From Paracoccus denitrificans (GTDB lineage Bacteria > Pseudomonadota > Alphaproteobacteria > Rhodobacterales > Rhodobacteraceae), in assembly GCA_005768755.1 (NCBI GenBank), contig VAFL01000003.1, forward strand, positions 248,001-312,000: a stretch of 64,000 nucleotides of DNA, in the 5' to 3' direction. A program made the position numbers and the translations under genes. Below the pieces are notes generated by a model that did no database searches, was not told the origin of the DNA, and saw only the letters and a program-made list of their open reading frames with translations. This document shows, piece after piece, positions 17,516-26,893 of the stretch. Each line of letters opens with the position of its first letter. Position 1 is the stretch's first letter.

Positions 17516-18019
17516 TCAGGGAAAGGGCACCCGCGAGGCGAAGGGCGCCATGAACATCACCAGCGTAAAAGCGGCCACAAGCTGACTGCGCGAGGTCAGA
17601 AAACCGCGTCGCGTCAGCGCGAACAAGGCCGCCGTCATATGCGCCGTTGCCGCACCGATCAGGAAAAAAGTTCCTAAATAGGCGACTCCTGCCGCCGTAC
17701 CGCCAGGGAAGCTGAGGGCCGCTAGAAGTACCAAGCTCACGCTCAGCACCGGAAGCAGCCAGCGCCACCATTCTGATTGGGCCTGGGGGGCGGCGTTGGA
17801 CTGCAGGCGGTCGATCAGCCTGACGCAGTAGAAGCTGAGCAGCGGCGTAAACGTGGCAATCAGGATCCAAGCCCGGCTTGCAAGCGTCGGAACGGGCTTG
17901 CTCAGCCGTTCCTCCCACAAGGTGATAAGCCAGCCGATATGCGCCGTCAGCAGCAGCACGGCCAGGCCCGATATCAGGGTCGAGGCAATCATCGTTCCGA
18001 TGGCAGAGAAAAAGAACAC
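17516..18019 (-). CDS. Small multi-helix membrane protein, unknown
   Basis: 167-residue very hydrophobic protein with four or five predicted membrane helices (about residues 5-30, 48-68, 84-103, 108-132 and 143-160). No recognised domain. It lies 24 bases downstream of the YgiB-like gene on the same strand and probably shares its transcript. This position recalls the DUF350 membrane protein next to E. coli YjfM/YjfC, but I see no DUF350 sequence pattern, so that analogy is only positional. Confidence 0.7.
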   Translation of the reverse strand: MFFFSAIGTMIASTLISGLAVLLLTAHIGWLITLWEERLSKPVPTLASRAWILIATFTPLLSFYCVRLIDRLQSNAAPQAQSEWWRWLLPVLSVSLVLLAALSFPGGTAAGVAYLGTFFLIGAATAHMTAALFALTRRGFLTSRSQLVAAFTLVMFMAPFASRVPFP

Positions 18020-18043
18020 GTGGTGATCGTCCCTGTGCCGCGC

Positions 18044-18652
18044 TTATCCGCCGTAACTGCGCGACCCGGAACTGCGCGCGGTCGACGACGCCCCGAATCC
18101 ACCCCGCTGGCTGACCTGAGAGGCCGTCATCGGTGCCTTGCCAATTGTGGACGGTGCTTTGGTGAAGGTCGATCCGGCGACGCGGCCTGTGCCGCGGTTG
18201 TTGGCAAAGCTCTGTTTGCCGTCGGGTGTGGCAAAACCGCCCTGCGCGGTGCGCACCATCGGCTGTGACATCACGCCGCGCCCGCCGCCCAGCATCGAAC
18301 CAATCATGTAGCCCATCAGCATGGGCATGAAGATCGAACCCCCGCCCGACTGGTTTTGTGCGCTCGGGTCACCTTCGCAATTGCCCGCGCCGTGTTCCTG
18401 TTCGCACAGTTCTTTCGATTCGTAGCGGGGTGCCGTCTCAAGATGGGTCTGTTCGGCGGCGGCGAATTGGGTCTGGCAATCCTGTTCGTTGAAGAACAGA
18501 TTACCTGATTGCGCCTCTGCAATGCAGCTTTGCAGATCCGGGAAGGCGGCGGCATCGGTCTTTTCCTCTTCGCAGGCGGCGAGGGTCAGGACGGCAGTGC
18601 CGGCCAGAAACAGCGCGACGTGCCGAGAGCGCTTGCGGATTGGTCTGGTCAT
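18044..18652 (-). CDS. DUF1190 (YgiB/YjfM-like) lipoprotein
   Basis: 202-residue lipoprotein. The signal peptide ends LTLAAC (Cys27). The DUF1190 core has paired cysteines in DLQSCIAEA, NEQDCQTQF and SKELCEQEHGAGNCEG. A Gly/Met-rich stretch then gives way to a serine- and glycine-rich C-terminus. E. coli YgiB and YjfM pair with glutathionylspermidine-synthase-like YgiC and YjfC, exactly as here, where the YgiC homologue starts two bases after it in the transcription-upstream direction. Molecular role unknown. Confidence 0.85.
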   Translation of the reverse strand: MTRPIRKRSRHVALFLAGTAVLTLAACEEEKTDAAAFPDLQSCIAEAQSGNLFFNEQDCQTQFAAAEQTHLETAPRYESKELCEQEHGAGNCEGDPSAQNQSGGGSIFMPMLMGYMIGSMLGGGRGVMSQPMVRTAQGGFATPDGKQSFANNRGTGRVAGSTFTKAPSTIGKAPMTASQVSQRGGFGASSTARSSGSRSYGG

Positions 18653-18654
18653 GG

Positions 18655-19878
18655 TCAGCCCTCGATATAATGCGGCTTGAAGCGCGACAGGTTATGCGTG
18701 ATGCGAGAGGCGTCCTCGCGTATGCCCATACCAACACAGGCTTCGCCGACGATCCATGCCCCGATGACAGGGTAGAAGCCACCGAAATCGGGCAACGGTG
18801 CATATGCCTGGACGATGTGAGCATGATGGTCATAGCTGTCATCGGGCGCACGCTCAATCTCTGCCCCGTTCCTGTGGATCGCGACGCCAGCCCCTTCACG
18901 AGAGAAAATCGGCTTGCTGACATGACCCGCACGCAGCTGATCTTCGGCTGCCGCGAAAGCGCGCGCGATCCTGGACGCCGGCGCGCCGCCCGTAAGGGCG
19001 TCGGCAATATCGGCCTGCATGAAGGCTGGCAGAAGGTTCGGATGGCCCGGGAAAAGCTGCCACAGCAAGGGCAACATCGCCTTGTTCGAAACCACGGCTT
19101 TCCACGGCGGCTCGATATAGCGTGTCCCGGAACTTGCCAGATACTGCGCGAAGTCGTCGCGCAGCATATCTTCCCAGGGATAAAGCTTGAAAAGCGTCCC
19201 GATGACACGATCCTCGTCATCAGCGAATTGGCCGTCTTCAGTCAGTCCGATCCCCGCGAGATCGGTGAAATGCGCACCGAGATCCGCCTCTCGGGCCGCC
19301 CAGCCAAGCGCTTCGACGGTGGCATAATCCTCGGGGTTCTGCTTGTCGGCTGCGAAATGAATGTCGGTGCCCGATGGCGCAAGTTCGCCCCAGCGGGCGA
19401 CAAGCGCCTCGTGAATGGCGTTGAACTGATCTGTCTCTGGCGACAGGACGCCAAGGCGCTGCTGCTCTTCCAGCCATAGCCACTGAAACGACGCGGATTC
19501 GTAAAGGGATGTCGGCGTATCGGCGTTGTATTCCAGAAGTTTGGCAGGTCCGCGCCCATCATAACTCAGGTCCATGCGGCCATAGAGTTCGGGTTCGTTC
19601 GCTTTCCAGCTGTCCGCCAGAAAATCCCAATGCTCGGATGGAATATCCATGCGGGTCAGCCATTCGTCGCTTGCAAGCGCGGTCGCTACGGCCTCGCGGA
19701 CAAGGCCGTGCAACTCGGTCGAGGGGTCTTCGATATCTCCTTCAATTTCCTGGAGCGTGAAGCTGTAGGCGGAACTTTCATCCCAGTAAGGCTCGCCTCC
19801 CATGTCGGCGAAGGTAAAGCCCAGTTCTTGCGCGCGGTCACGCCAGCCGGGCCGCTCTGGCAGGTCGATCTTTTTCAT
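18655..19878 (-). CDS. Glutathionylspermidine synthase-like ATP-grasp protein (YgiC/YjfC type)
   Basis: 407-residue homologue of the C-terminal synthetase half of glutathionylspermidine synthase, without the amidase half. Family segments include MKKIDLPERPGWRDRAQELG, WDESSAYSFTLQEIE, LLEYNADTPTSLYE, EPPWKAVVSNKAMLPLLW and the final GEACVGMGIREDAS. YgiC itself forms a peptide-type bond in vitro with no known substrate. First gene of the three-gene leftward operon with the DUF1190 lipoprotein and a small membrane protein. The synthetase is cytosolic while the lipoprotein is periplasmic. Confidence 0.9.
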   Translation of the reverse strand: MKKIDLPERPGWRDRAQELGFTFADMGGEPYWDESSAYSFTLQEIEGDIEDPSTELHGLVREAVATALASDEWLTRMDIPSEHWDFLADSWKANEPELYGRMDLSYDGRGPAKLLEYNADTPTSLYESASFQWLWLEEQQRLGVLSPETDQFNAIHEALVARWGELAPSGTDIHFAADKQNPEDYATVEALGWAAREADLGAHFTDLAGIGLTEDGQFADDEDRVIGTLFKLYPWEDMLRDDFAQYLASSGTRYIEPPWKAVVSNKAMLPLLWQLFPGHPNLLPAFMQADIADALTGGAPASRIARAFAAAEDQLRAGHVSKPIFSREGAGVAIHRNGAEIERAPDDSYDHHAHIVQAYAPLPDFGGFYPVIGAWIVGEACVGMGIREDASRITHNLSRFKPHYIEG

Positions 19879-20033
19879 CAGGGCTCCGTTTCGGCTTTGT
19901 GGAAGAAATGGCCCCTTGTAGCGGGCGACGCAAGCACAAGTAGGGCAATTGCCCTAGAACCTGCTGGCATTGGCAATCATTCTGCGCCATCAAGACCAAA
20001 GTTGGTTCGTGTTGGTTGCATGAGGAGATTGCG

Positions 20034-22247
20034 ATGCGTGCATATTCGGTTGATGAAGTCGGTCACTATCTTGCCGACGGCTATTGGGATGAGGCCGGAA
20101 GCGCCAGCCCGCCGCTGCTTGGCAGCACAATCTCCGTCAATCTCGCCGGACTTACCGCAGCCAACAAGGCGCTGGTAAAACTGGCATTAGAGGCTTGGTC
20201 TGAGCTGGGCTTTACGTTCCAAACCAGCAGCTCGCGCTATGCAGACATCAAGTTCAGCGATGACTACAGCGGCGGCTACACGAACTGGTATGAACGTGGC
20301 GGCCAGCCGCTTGTGAATGTGGGACCGGATTTCACCACATATTACGGGTCGAACTTTGATGGTTACACCTATCAAAGCTGGCTTCACGAGATTGGCCATG
20401 CACTCGGCCTTGGGCATACCGGGAACTATAACGGTGTCGGGACCTATGGCGTCGATAACAAATTCGCCAATGACAGCTGGCAGATGTCTGTCATGTCTTA
20501 CTTCCCGCAGGACGAGAACACGTCGATCAGTGCATCTTTCGCTTATGTGCTGACACCGATGCCGGGCGATATCGCCGCGATCGAGGAACTTTACGATCTG
20601 GATGCCAATCCCGGTAAAGGCAACACCGTCTATTTCTGGAACACCAACGCAAGCGGGATCCACGGCAGGATCGGGCGCGAATTGCACAACGGCAATATCT
20701 CAGAGCCTGTGACCATGACCATCATGGACTATTCGGGCACAGATACGCTGAATTTCAGCGGAGCGGATGAGGCAGTCAATCTGGACATGCGCGCAGGTCA
20801 CAGCAGCTCTGCCTTCGGATTGCAGGGCAATGTCCTGATCGAGCGGAATACGATCATCGAAAACGCGGTCGGAACACGGCGGAACGATATCATCCGCGGT
20901 CAGGAGGCTTCAAACAACCTGGAAGGCGGCGCCGGAAATGACGTGCTTGACGGTCGCGGCGGCAATGACGTTCTGACGGGGGGCCATGGCAACGACACGC
21001 TTCAGGGCGGCAGCGGCAATGACGTGTTGCGCGGCACGGCAGGGGCAGATTTCCTGTCCGGCGGCACAGGGCTGGACCGGGCGCGGTTTGAAAACGTGTC
21101 AACAGTGATCGATCTGGCAAACCAGTCGCGCAATGCGGGCGGCGCAGCCGGTGACCGGCTGCGCAGCATCGAACGCATCGACGGTGGCAATTCCAGTGAC
21201 CGTTTCTACGGCGACCGCTTCAGCGAGCAGTTGCTGGGCAATGGCGGCCACGACCGTCTGGAAGGGCGTAACGGCCATGACACGCTGTCAGGCGGAAATG
21301 GCAACGACACGCTGGTTGGCGGCAATGGCGATGACAACATGACCGGTGGGGATGGGTCAGATGTTCTGGTCGGCGGCGCCGGTCTGGACAGCGCCCGCTA
21401 TGTCAGCCGCGCATCGGTTGTCGATCTGGAAGCGCAATCGCGCAATGCTGGCGGTGCTGCAGGCGACCGCCTGAGCGGGATCGAGCGCATCGACGGCAGC
21501 GCCAGAAACGATCGTTTCTATGGCGACCGCTTTGACAACAAGCTGTATGGCGGTTCCGGCCACGACCTTCTGGACGGTCGCAACGGTCATGACACGCTTG
21601 GCGGTGGCAACGGCAACGACACGCTGTTTGGCGGCAATGGTGCGGATTACCTGGATGGTGGTTACGGGCAGGATGTCGCCGCCTATAGTGGCCGTTCCGT
21701 GGTGGTCGATCTGCAGCGGCAGGGCCTCAATTCCGGCAGCGCTGAGGGTGACAGGCTGAAATCGATCGAGGATGTCAGCGGCACCGGCAGCGACGACGTG
21801 CTGCGTGGCAACTGGGTCGATAACCGCCTGCTGGGCAACGGTGGACATGATTTCATGAACGGCCGTGGCGGCAATGACCGGCTGGAAGGCGGCGATGGAA
21901 ATGACGAACTGATCGGCAGCACGGGCAATGACACGATGTTCGGCGGGAACGGGCATGACCACATCATCAGCGATTCCGGCTCTGACATCGTTTTTGGCGG
22001 GCTCGGCGCTGACGAGTTCGAGTTCCGGGGGGGCGAGCTGCGTGTGAACGACTTCCAGAACAATGTCGATGAGCTTGTCCTTGATCGTTCCGCGCTTGGC
22101 CTGAATGGTGCAAGTGTAAGCGACATCCTGGAGATGGCAGAGGTCGTCAACGGACATGTCGTGCTGGACCTTGGCAACGGCAATACGGTGCTGTTGTATG
22201 ATTTCAGTAATATCAACGCTTTGACGAACGATCTGGTGCTGATCTGA
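20034..22247 (+). CDS. Serralysin-type RTX metalloprotease (peptidase M10)
   Basis: 737-residue secreted protease candidate. The zinc site HEIGHALGLGH spans residues 118-128 and the Met-turn SVMSY residues 152-156. From about residue 285 the protein is calcium-binding RTX nonapeptides of the GGxGxDxLx type, ending in a hydrophobic DLVLI tail suited to type I secretion. There is no N-terminal signal and no obvious propeptide. I start at ATG 20034, eight bases after GAGGAG; an upstream TTG is less likely. No ABC exporter or TolC gene is adjacent, so secretion must use components encoded elsewhere. Confidence 0.92.
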   Translation: MRAYSVDEVGHYLADGYWDEAGSASPPLLGSTISVNLAGLTAANKALVKLALEAWSELGFTFQTSSSRYADIKFSDDYSGGYTNWYERGGQPLVNVGPDFTTYYGSNFDGYTYQSWLHEIGHALGLGHTGNYNGVGTYGVDNKFANDSWQMSVMSYFPQDENTSISASFAYVLTPMPGDIAAIEELYDLDANPGKGNTVYFWNTNASGIHGRIGRELHNGNISEPVTMTIMDYSGTDTLNFSGADEAVNLDMRAGHSSSAFGLQGNVLIERNTIIENAVGTRRNDIIRGQEASNNLEGGAGNDVLDGRGGNDVLTGGHGNDTLQGGSGNDVLRGTAGADFLSGGTGLDRARFENVSTVIDLANQSRNAGGAAGDRLRSIERIDGGNSSDRFYGDRFSEQLLGNGGHDRLEGRNGHDTLSGGNGNDTLVGGNGDDNMTGGDGSDVLVGGAGLDSARYVSRASVVDLEAQSRNAGGAAGDRLSGIERIDGSARNDRFYGDRFDNKLYGGSGHDLLDGRNGHDTLGGGNGNDTLFGGNGADYLDGGYGQDVAAYSGRSVVVDLQRQGLNSGSAEGDRLKSIEDVSGTGSDDVLRGNWVDNRLLGNGGHDFMNGRGGNDRLEGGDGNDELIGSTGNDTMFGGNGHDHIISDSGSDIVFGGLGADEFEFRGGELRVNDFQNNVDELVLDRSALGLNGASVSDILEMAEVVNGHVVLDLGNGNTVLLYDFSNINALTNDLVLI
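21058..21900 (+). repeat. Three tandem RTX super-repeats inside the protease gene
   Basis: A compound unit of about 95-104 codons recurs three times, starting near 21058, 21370 and 21655. It begins GGxGxDxARF/Y, then VIDLxxQSRNAGGAAGDRL, then xSIERIDG, then DRFYGDRF, then four RTX nonapeptides. Copy three is the most divergent. This looks like internal duplication. Confidence 0.8.
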
Positions 22248-22259
22248 AGGAAGTTGACG

Positions 22260-22288
22260 GCGGGCAGGGCATTCGCCTGTGCCCGCTT
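22260..22288 (+). terminator. Hairpin after the protease gene
   Basis: Inverted repeat 22260-22266 with 22280-22286 plus an inner three-pair stem, 12 bases past the stop. It has only a two-T tail, so it is a weak terminator. Confidence 0.5.
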
Positions 22289-22409
22289 GAGCAGGTCTTT
22301 ATGGCGCAACTGATGCAGTTTCCGCTGTCGGGAATGTGAACAGGCCGCCGCTTGTGCCTGTGGCGCGGGCGGCGGCATTGTCGCGCGAAAACATGAATGG
22401 AGCAGTTGC

Positions 22410-23684
22410 ATGGCCCGAACCGCCGCGTTGTATCTGTGGTCGGCCATTGTGCTGGGCCTTGCAGTTTCAGGGGGCGCCAGTGCCCAACCCGCGCCGGGCG
22501 GTCAGGACGCTGCGTTGTCGGTCGGCACCATCACGCTATCGCGCGAAGACGTGCCGGTCACACTGAACCTTTCCGGCGTGGCAGTCGCCAGTGAAAGCGC
22601 GCAGATCCGTCCCCTGGTGCAGGGCGTCGTGCAGGAAATCCTGTATAGGCCCGATCAGTCGATGACGACGGGCGACCCGATGTTTCGTATTGATCCCACC
22701 AGCTACGAGGCCGCGCTGGCAGCGGCTGAAGCAAATGTCCAAAGCGCCGAGGCCGCGCGCGATCAGGCGCAGTCGGATGCCGACCGATATGAGGCGCTTG
22801 CCGGGCGCGGCGTGACCGAGGCCGATGCGGAATCAGCGCGTTCCGCGCTGTTGCAGGCAGAGGCCAACGTCGCGGTGACGCAAGCGGATCTGCGCGCGGC
22901 GCAGTTCAATCTGGACAATACCACGATCAAAAGCCCGATCGACGGTCAGGCTTCCGTGTCCGAAGTTTCCGTAGGCGACCTGGTGACAAGCGGGCAATCC
23001 GACAGTCTGGCAACTGTCACCCGCCTTGACCCGATCTATGCTGATCTCGCCGATACCAGTGCCCGGATGCTGCGTCTGCGCCAGATGTTCGATGCCGGGA
23101 CAATTCAGCCGGGCGATTCGCTGGGGGTTACCCTGATTCTTGAAAACGGGCAGACGATGGCAGGCGACGGTCAGGTGATTTCGGTCGGCGATCAGGTGTC
23201 GACCAGCACCGGCACGTTCAACGTTCGGGTCGAAATCGGCAATCCTGACCGGCAGGTTCTGCCCGGCATGTTCGTCTCGGCCATTCTGACGATGGGCAGC
23301 CATAAGGCCATGCTGGTCCCGCAGGTCGCGGCTTCGCCACAGGCCGACGGCTATCTGGCGCTTTACGTCGTCAAGGATGGCAAGGCGGCCCAAGTGAAGG
23401 TGCAACCAACCGGATCGACGGATTCGGCCTGGATCGTGCCGGAAGGGCTGGAAGACGGCACGGTGCTGATCGTCGACAACCGAGATAATCTGCGCGACGG
23501 CATGGAGGTGGCGCCTGTCGCTGCAACCATCGATACCGGCGGAATTGTAACGGACAGTGGCGCGGCTGACGGGACCGACGCGCAGACGCCCGAGGCCGCA
23601 GCCGACGAAGCCGCACCTGCCGACGGCGCCCCGCAGGCCGACATGCCCGAGGACAGCGAAGCAGCAGCTGACGCGGGGCAGTAA
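22410..23684 (+). CDS. RND efflux periplasmic adaptor (membrane fusion protein)
   Basis: 424-residue periplasmic adaptor that links an inner-membrane RND pump to an outer-membrane channel. It has a signal peptide ending GGASAQ. The biotinyl-lipoyl halves are IRPLVQGVVQEILYRPDQ and NTTIKSPIDGQAS, separated by a helical hairpin (residues about 95-150). Beta-barrel and membrane-proximal domains follow (VLPGMFVSAILTMG, ALYVVKDGKAAQVKV). The C-terminal 50 residues are an Ala/Asp/Glu-rich extension unlike AcrA or MexA. It is two bases before the pump gene. Confidence 0.94.
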   Translation: MARTAALYLWSAIVLGLAVSGGASAQPAPGGQDAALSVGTITLSREDVPVTLNLSGVAVASESAQIRPLVQGVVQEILYRPDQSMTTGDPMFRIDPTSYEAALAAAEANVQSAEAARDQAQSDADRYEALAGRGVTEADAESARSALLQAEANVAVTQADLRAAQFNLDNTTIKSPIDGQASVSEVSVGDLVTSGQSDSLATVTRLDPIYADLADTSARMLRLRQMFDAGTIQPGDSLGVTLILENGQTMAGDGQVISVGDQVSTSTGTFNVRVEIGNPDRQVLPGMFVSAILTMGSHKAMLVPQVAASPQADGYLALYVVKDGKAAQVKVQPTGSTDSAWIVPEGLEDGTVLIVDNRDNLRDGMEVAPVAATIDTGGIVTDSGAADGTDAQTPEAAADEAAPADGAPQADMPEDSEAAADAGQ

Positions 23685-23686
23685 CG

Positions 23687-26600
23687 ATGTCACGCTTCTT
23701 CATCCGCCGCCCGGTTTTCGCCTGGGTTATTGCCATTGTGACGGTCCTTCTTGGTGCGCTCGGCATGAACCAACTGCCGGTTTCCCAGTATCCCGAGGTC
23801 TCGCCACCGACTGTTCGCATCAGTGCAACCTATACCGGCGCATCAGCCGAGGCAGTGCAAAACAGCGTCACCTCGGTGATCGAGGATTCGCTGACCGGGC
23901 TGGACGGAATGGTCTACATGACCTCCTCCTCCTCGAAGGGCAGCGCGTCCGTTTCGGTTGTGTTCGAACAGGACGAGGACGGTGAGGATGCGCAGGTCCG
24001 CGTTCAGAACAAGGTGGCCGGCGTGACCAGTCAGTTGCCGACGGCAGTGCAAAGCCAGGGTGTGACCGTATCACGATCCACTTCGTCGATTCTGATGATC
24101 GGCGCGCTTGTCAGCGATGACGGCAGTCGCGACACCACTGCGCTTGCCGATCTGATGTCGAACAGCATTCAGGATGCCGTGGAACGGACAGAGGGCGTGG
24201 GCGGGGTTAACAGTTTCGGGTCCGGCTATGCCATGCGGATCTGGCTGGATCCGCTGAAACTGCGCCAGTTTTCGCTGACGCCGTCCGATATCACAAGCGC
24301 GGTTGAGGCGCAGAACTCTACCGTTTCGGTGGGCGCGATAGGTGATCAGCCGGTGATCGAAGCGCAGCAGTTTACGGCTGACGTGACGGCGCAAAGCCAG
24401 TTGACCACGGTGGACGAGTTCCGCGAGATCCTGCTTAAGACCGAGGCCAGTGGCGCCATCGTGCGTCTTGGCGATGTGGCCCGGATCGAAATCGGGCAGG
24501 AAAGCTATGGCGGGGCTTCGCGCTTCAACGGCAAGCCCGCCGCCGGTTTCGGCGTGAACCTGGCCACAGGCGCCAATGCGGTCGATACCGCCGAAGCCGT
24601 GCGCAGCGTGCTGGACGATCTGGCTGGATCGCTGCCCGATGGCGTCTCGATCCAGATACCCTATGACACGGCACCGTTTGTCGAACTGTCCATCGAGAAG
24701 GTGTATCACACCCTCGCAGAGGCAATCGTCCTTGTCTTCGTCGTCATGCTGATCTTCCTGCAAAGCTGGCGCGCGACGCTGATCCCGACTCTGGCTGTGC
24801 CCGTGGTGCTGATGGGCACATTCGGCATCCTCGCCGTCGCCGGATACTCGATCAACACGATGACGATGTTCGCGATGGTGCTGGCGATCGGCCTGCTGGT
24901 CGATGACGCCATTATCGTGGTCGAGAATGTCGAACGCATCATGGAGGAAGACGGCACTGACGCGATGACCGCGACCGAGGAAAGCATGGACCAGATTACC
25001 GGTGCGCTGATCGGTACGACAGCAGTGCTTTGCGCGGTGTTCCTGCCGATGGCATTCTTCGGCGGTGCGACGGGGGTGATCTACCGGCAATTCTCGATCA
25101 CGATCATTTCGGCCATGGTGCTGTCCACCATTTTCGCGCTGACGCTGACGCCAGCGCTTTGCGCATCGATGCTGCGGCGGAAGACCGGCAAGCCGATCGC
25201 GCCGGCACGGTGGTTCAACCGGGGCTTCGAACGCAGTCAAAGCGGCTATGTCAATGTGCTTCGGCGAATCCTGCGGATACCCATTGCAGGGGCGGCAGCA
25301 CTTGCCGTTATCGTCGCGCTGGCGGCGCTGATGTATCAGCGCATGCCTGCCTCGTTCCTGCCGGAAGAGGATCAGGGCGTGCTGATGACCATGATCACGC
25401 TGCCAACCGGCGCGACGACGGCGCAGACCGACGCGGTGATGGCCGATGTCGAGACATACCTGCTGGAACAGGAATCTGCCGGGGTCGAAGCGGTGTTCGG
25501 CTCGCTCGGTTTCGGCTTCGGCGGCTCGTCCCAGAACTCGGCCATGGTCTTTGTGAAGCTGCGCGACTATGACGAACGGCTGGCATCCGATGGCCAGTCG
25601 GCCAGCGAAATCGCCATGCGCGCAACAATGGCATTTGCCGGTGACCGGCGCGGACAGGTCTTCTTCATGCAGCCGCCGGCAATCATGGGCATGGGCAATA
25701 CGGATGGGTTCAGCGCCTATCTGGTCGACCAGGGATCAAACGGCCACGATTCCCTGGTCGCGGCCGCCGAAGAGCTTGTGGCGACGGGCGAGGCGGGCGG
25801 CCAACTGACCAATCTGCGCGGCGCCGAGGATCAGAACAAGACGGCGCTGCGCCTGAATATCGACAGAGAACGGGCCGAGCGGATGGGCCTTACGCTGACC
25901 GAAGTCAACGGCATGCTTTCGACCATCTACTCGGGAACGGAAGTGAACGACTTCGAATATGGGGCCGAGCTTAAGCCGGTCATCGTTCAGGCAGACGCGC
26001 CTTTCCGCATGCAGCCCGACGATATCGAAGATTGGCACGCGCGAAACGCTGATGGCGAAATGGTGCCTTATGGCGCCTTTACCACGACCACGTGGGAAGA
26101 TGTTCCCGTCTCTCTCGATCGGTATGGTGGTACGGCGGCGTTGTCGATTTCAGGCGCGCCAGCCGATGGTGTCAGTTCGGGCGACGCCATGGACGCGGTC
26201 GAGGCGCTGGCGGCCGATCTGGACGGCGGTTATGGCATCGCCTGGACCGGAATATCCTATCAAGAGCGGTTGTCGGGGTCGCAGGAAGGTTTTCTTTACG
26301 CGATTTCTGCGCTTGTCGTGTTCCTGTCGCTGGCGGCACTTTACGAAAGCTGGACGATCCCCTTCGCCGTCATGCTGGCAGTTCCCGTAGGTCTGATGGG
26401 TGCGTTGGCAGGCGCCTTGCTGCTGGACCAGTCAAACGACGTCTATTTCAAGGTCGGCCTATTGGCGACCATTGGGCTTGCCGCGAAAAACGCAATTCTG
26501 ATCGTTGAATTCGCGGTTGAGCTGCAGGCAAAGGGAATGTCGGTACTGGATGCGACGCTAAGCGCCGCAAGGCAGCGCCTGCGGCCGATCATTATGACTT

Positions 26601-26797
26601 CGCTGGCCTTCATCCTTGGGGTTCTGCCGCTTGTCCGCGCAAGCGGGGCAGGCGCTGGCGCTCAGAACGCCATCGGATCGGGTGTGATGGGGGGGATGAT
26701 TGCGGCGACATTGCTGGGTATTTTCCTGATCCCGGTGCTGTTCCTGATCGTGCGCCGCGTCTTCAGACGCGGTGGCAAAGATGCGGTTGCCGGCTGA
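23687..26797 (+). CDS. RND multidrug efflux pump (AcrB/MexB type, HAE1 family)
   Basis: 1036-residue proton-driven inner-membrane pump with twelve membrane helices and two large periplasmic loops. It opens MSRFFIRRPVFAWVIAI and has the proton-relay aspartate pair in LAIGLLVDDAIIVVENVERIM (TM4). The second half repeats the fold, with GLLATIGLAAKNAILIVEFA. HAE1 pumps export hydrophobic drugs, dyes and detergents; which ones here is unknown. It forms an operon with the adaptor. The TetR gene sits convergently downstream and no outer-membrane channel gene is adjacent. Confidence 0.96.
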   Translation: MSRFFIRRPVFAWVIAIVTVLLGALGMNQLPVSQYPEVSPPTVRISATYTGASAEAVQNSVTSVIEDSLTGLDGMVYMTSSSSKGSASVSVVFEQDEDGEDAQVRVQNKVAGVTSQLPTAVQSQGVTVSRSTSSILMIGALVSDDGSRDTTALADLMSNSIQDAVERTEGVGGVNSFGSGYAMRIWLDPLKLRQFSLTPSDITSAVEAQNSTVSVGAIGDQPVIEAQQFTADVTAQSQLTTVDEFREILLKTEASGAIVRLGDVARIEIGQESYGGASRFNGKPAAGFGVNLATGANAVDTAEAVRSVLDDLAGSLPDGVSIQIPYDTAPFVELSIEKVYHTLAEAIVLVFVVMLIFLQSWRATLIPTLAVPVVLMGTFGILAVAGYSINTMTMFAMVLAIGLLVDDAIIVVENVERIMEEDGTDAMTATEESMDQITGALIGTTAVLCAVFLPMAFFGGATGVIYRQFSITIISAMVLSTIFALTLTPALCASMLRRKTGKPIAPARWFNRGFERSQSGYVNVLRRILRIPIAGAAALAVIVALAALMYQRMPASFLPEEDQGVLMTMITLPTGATTAQTDAVMADVETYLLEQESAGVEAVFGSLGFGFGGSSQNSAMVFVKLRDYDERLASDGQSASEIAMRATMAFAGDRRGQVFFMQPPAIMGMGNTDGFSAYLVDQGSNGHDSLVAAAEELVATGEAGGQLTNLRGAEDQNKTALRLNIDRERAERMGLTLTEVNGMLSTIYSGTEVNDFEYGAELKPVIVQADAPFRMQPDDIEDWHARNADGEMVPYGAFTTTTWEDVPVSLDRYGGTAALSISGAPADGVSSGDAMDAVEALAADLDGGYGIAWTGISYQERLSGSQEGFLYAISALVVFLSLAALYESWTIPFAVMLAVPVGLMGALAGALLLDQSNDVYFKVGLLATIGLAAKNAILIVEFAVELQAKGMSVLDATLSAARQRLRPIIMTSLAFILGVLPLVRASGAGAGAQNAIGSGVMGGMIAATLLGIFLIPVLFLIVRRVFRRGGKDAVAG

Positions 26798-26893
26798 GGC
26801 GACCGCACATATCGGACGTCCGTGGCTGTCTTTGTCCAGGGCAGAAAGACGCCGGCAGCATTGGCCGGCAGGGGTGGAAAAGGATCCGACCTC

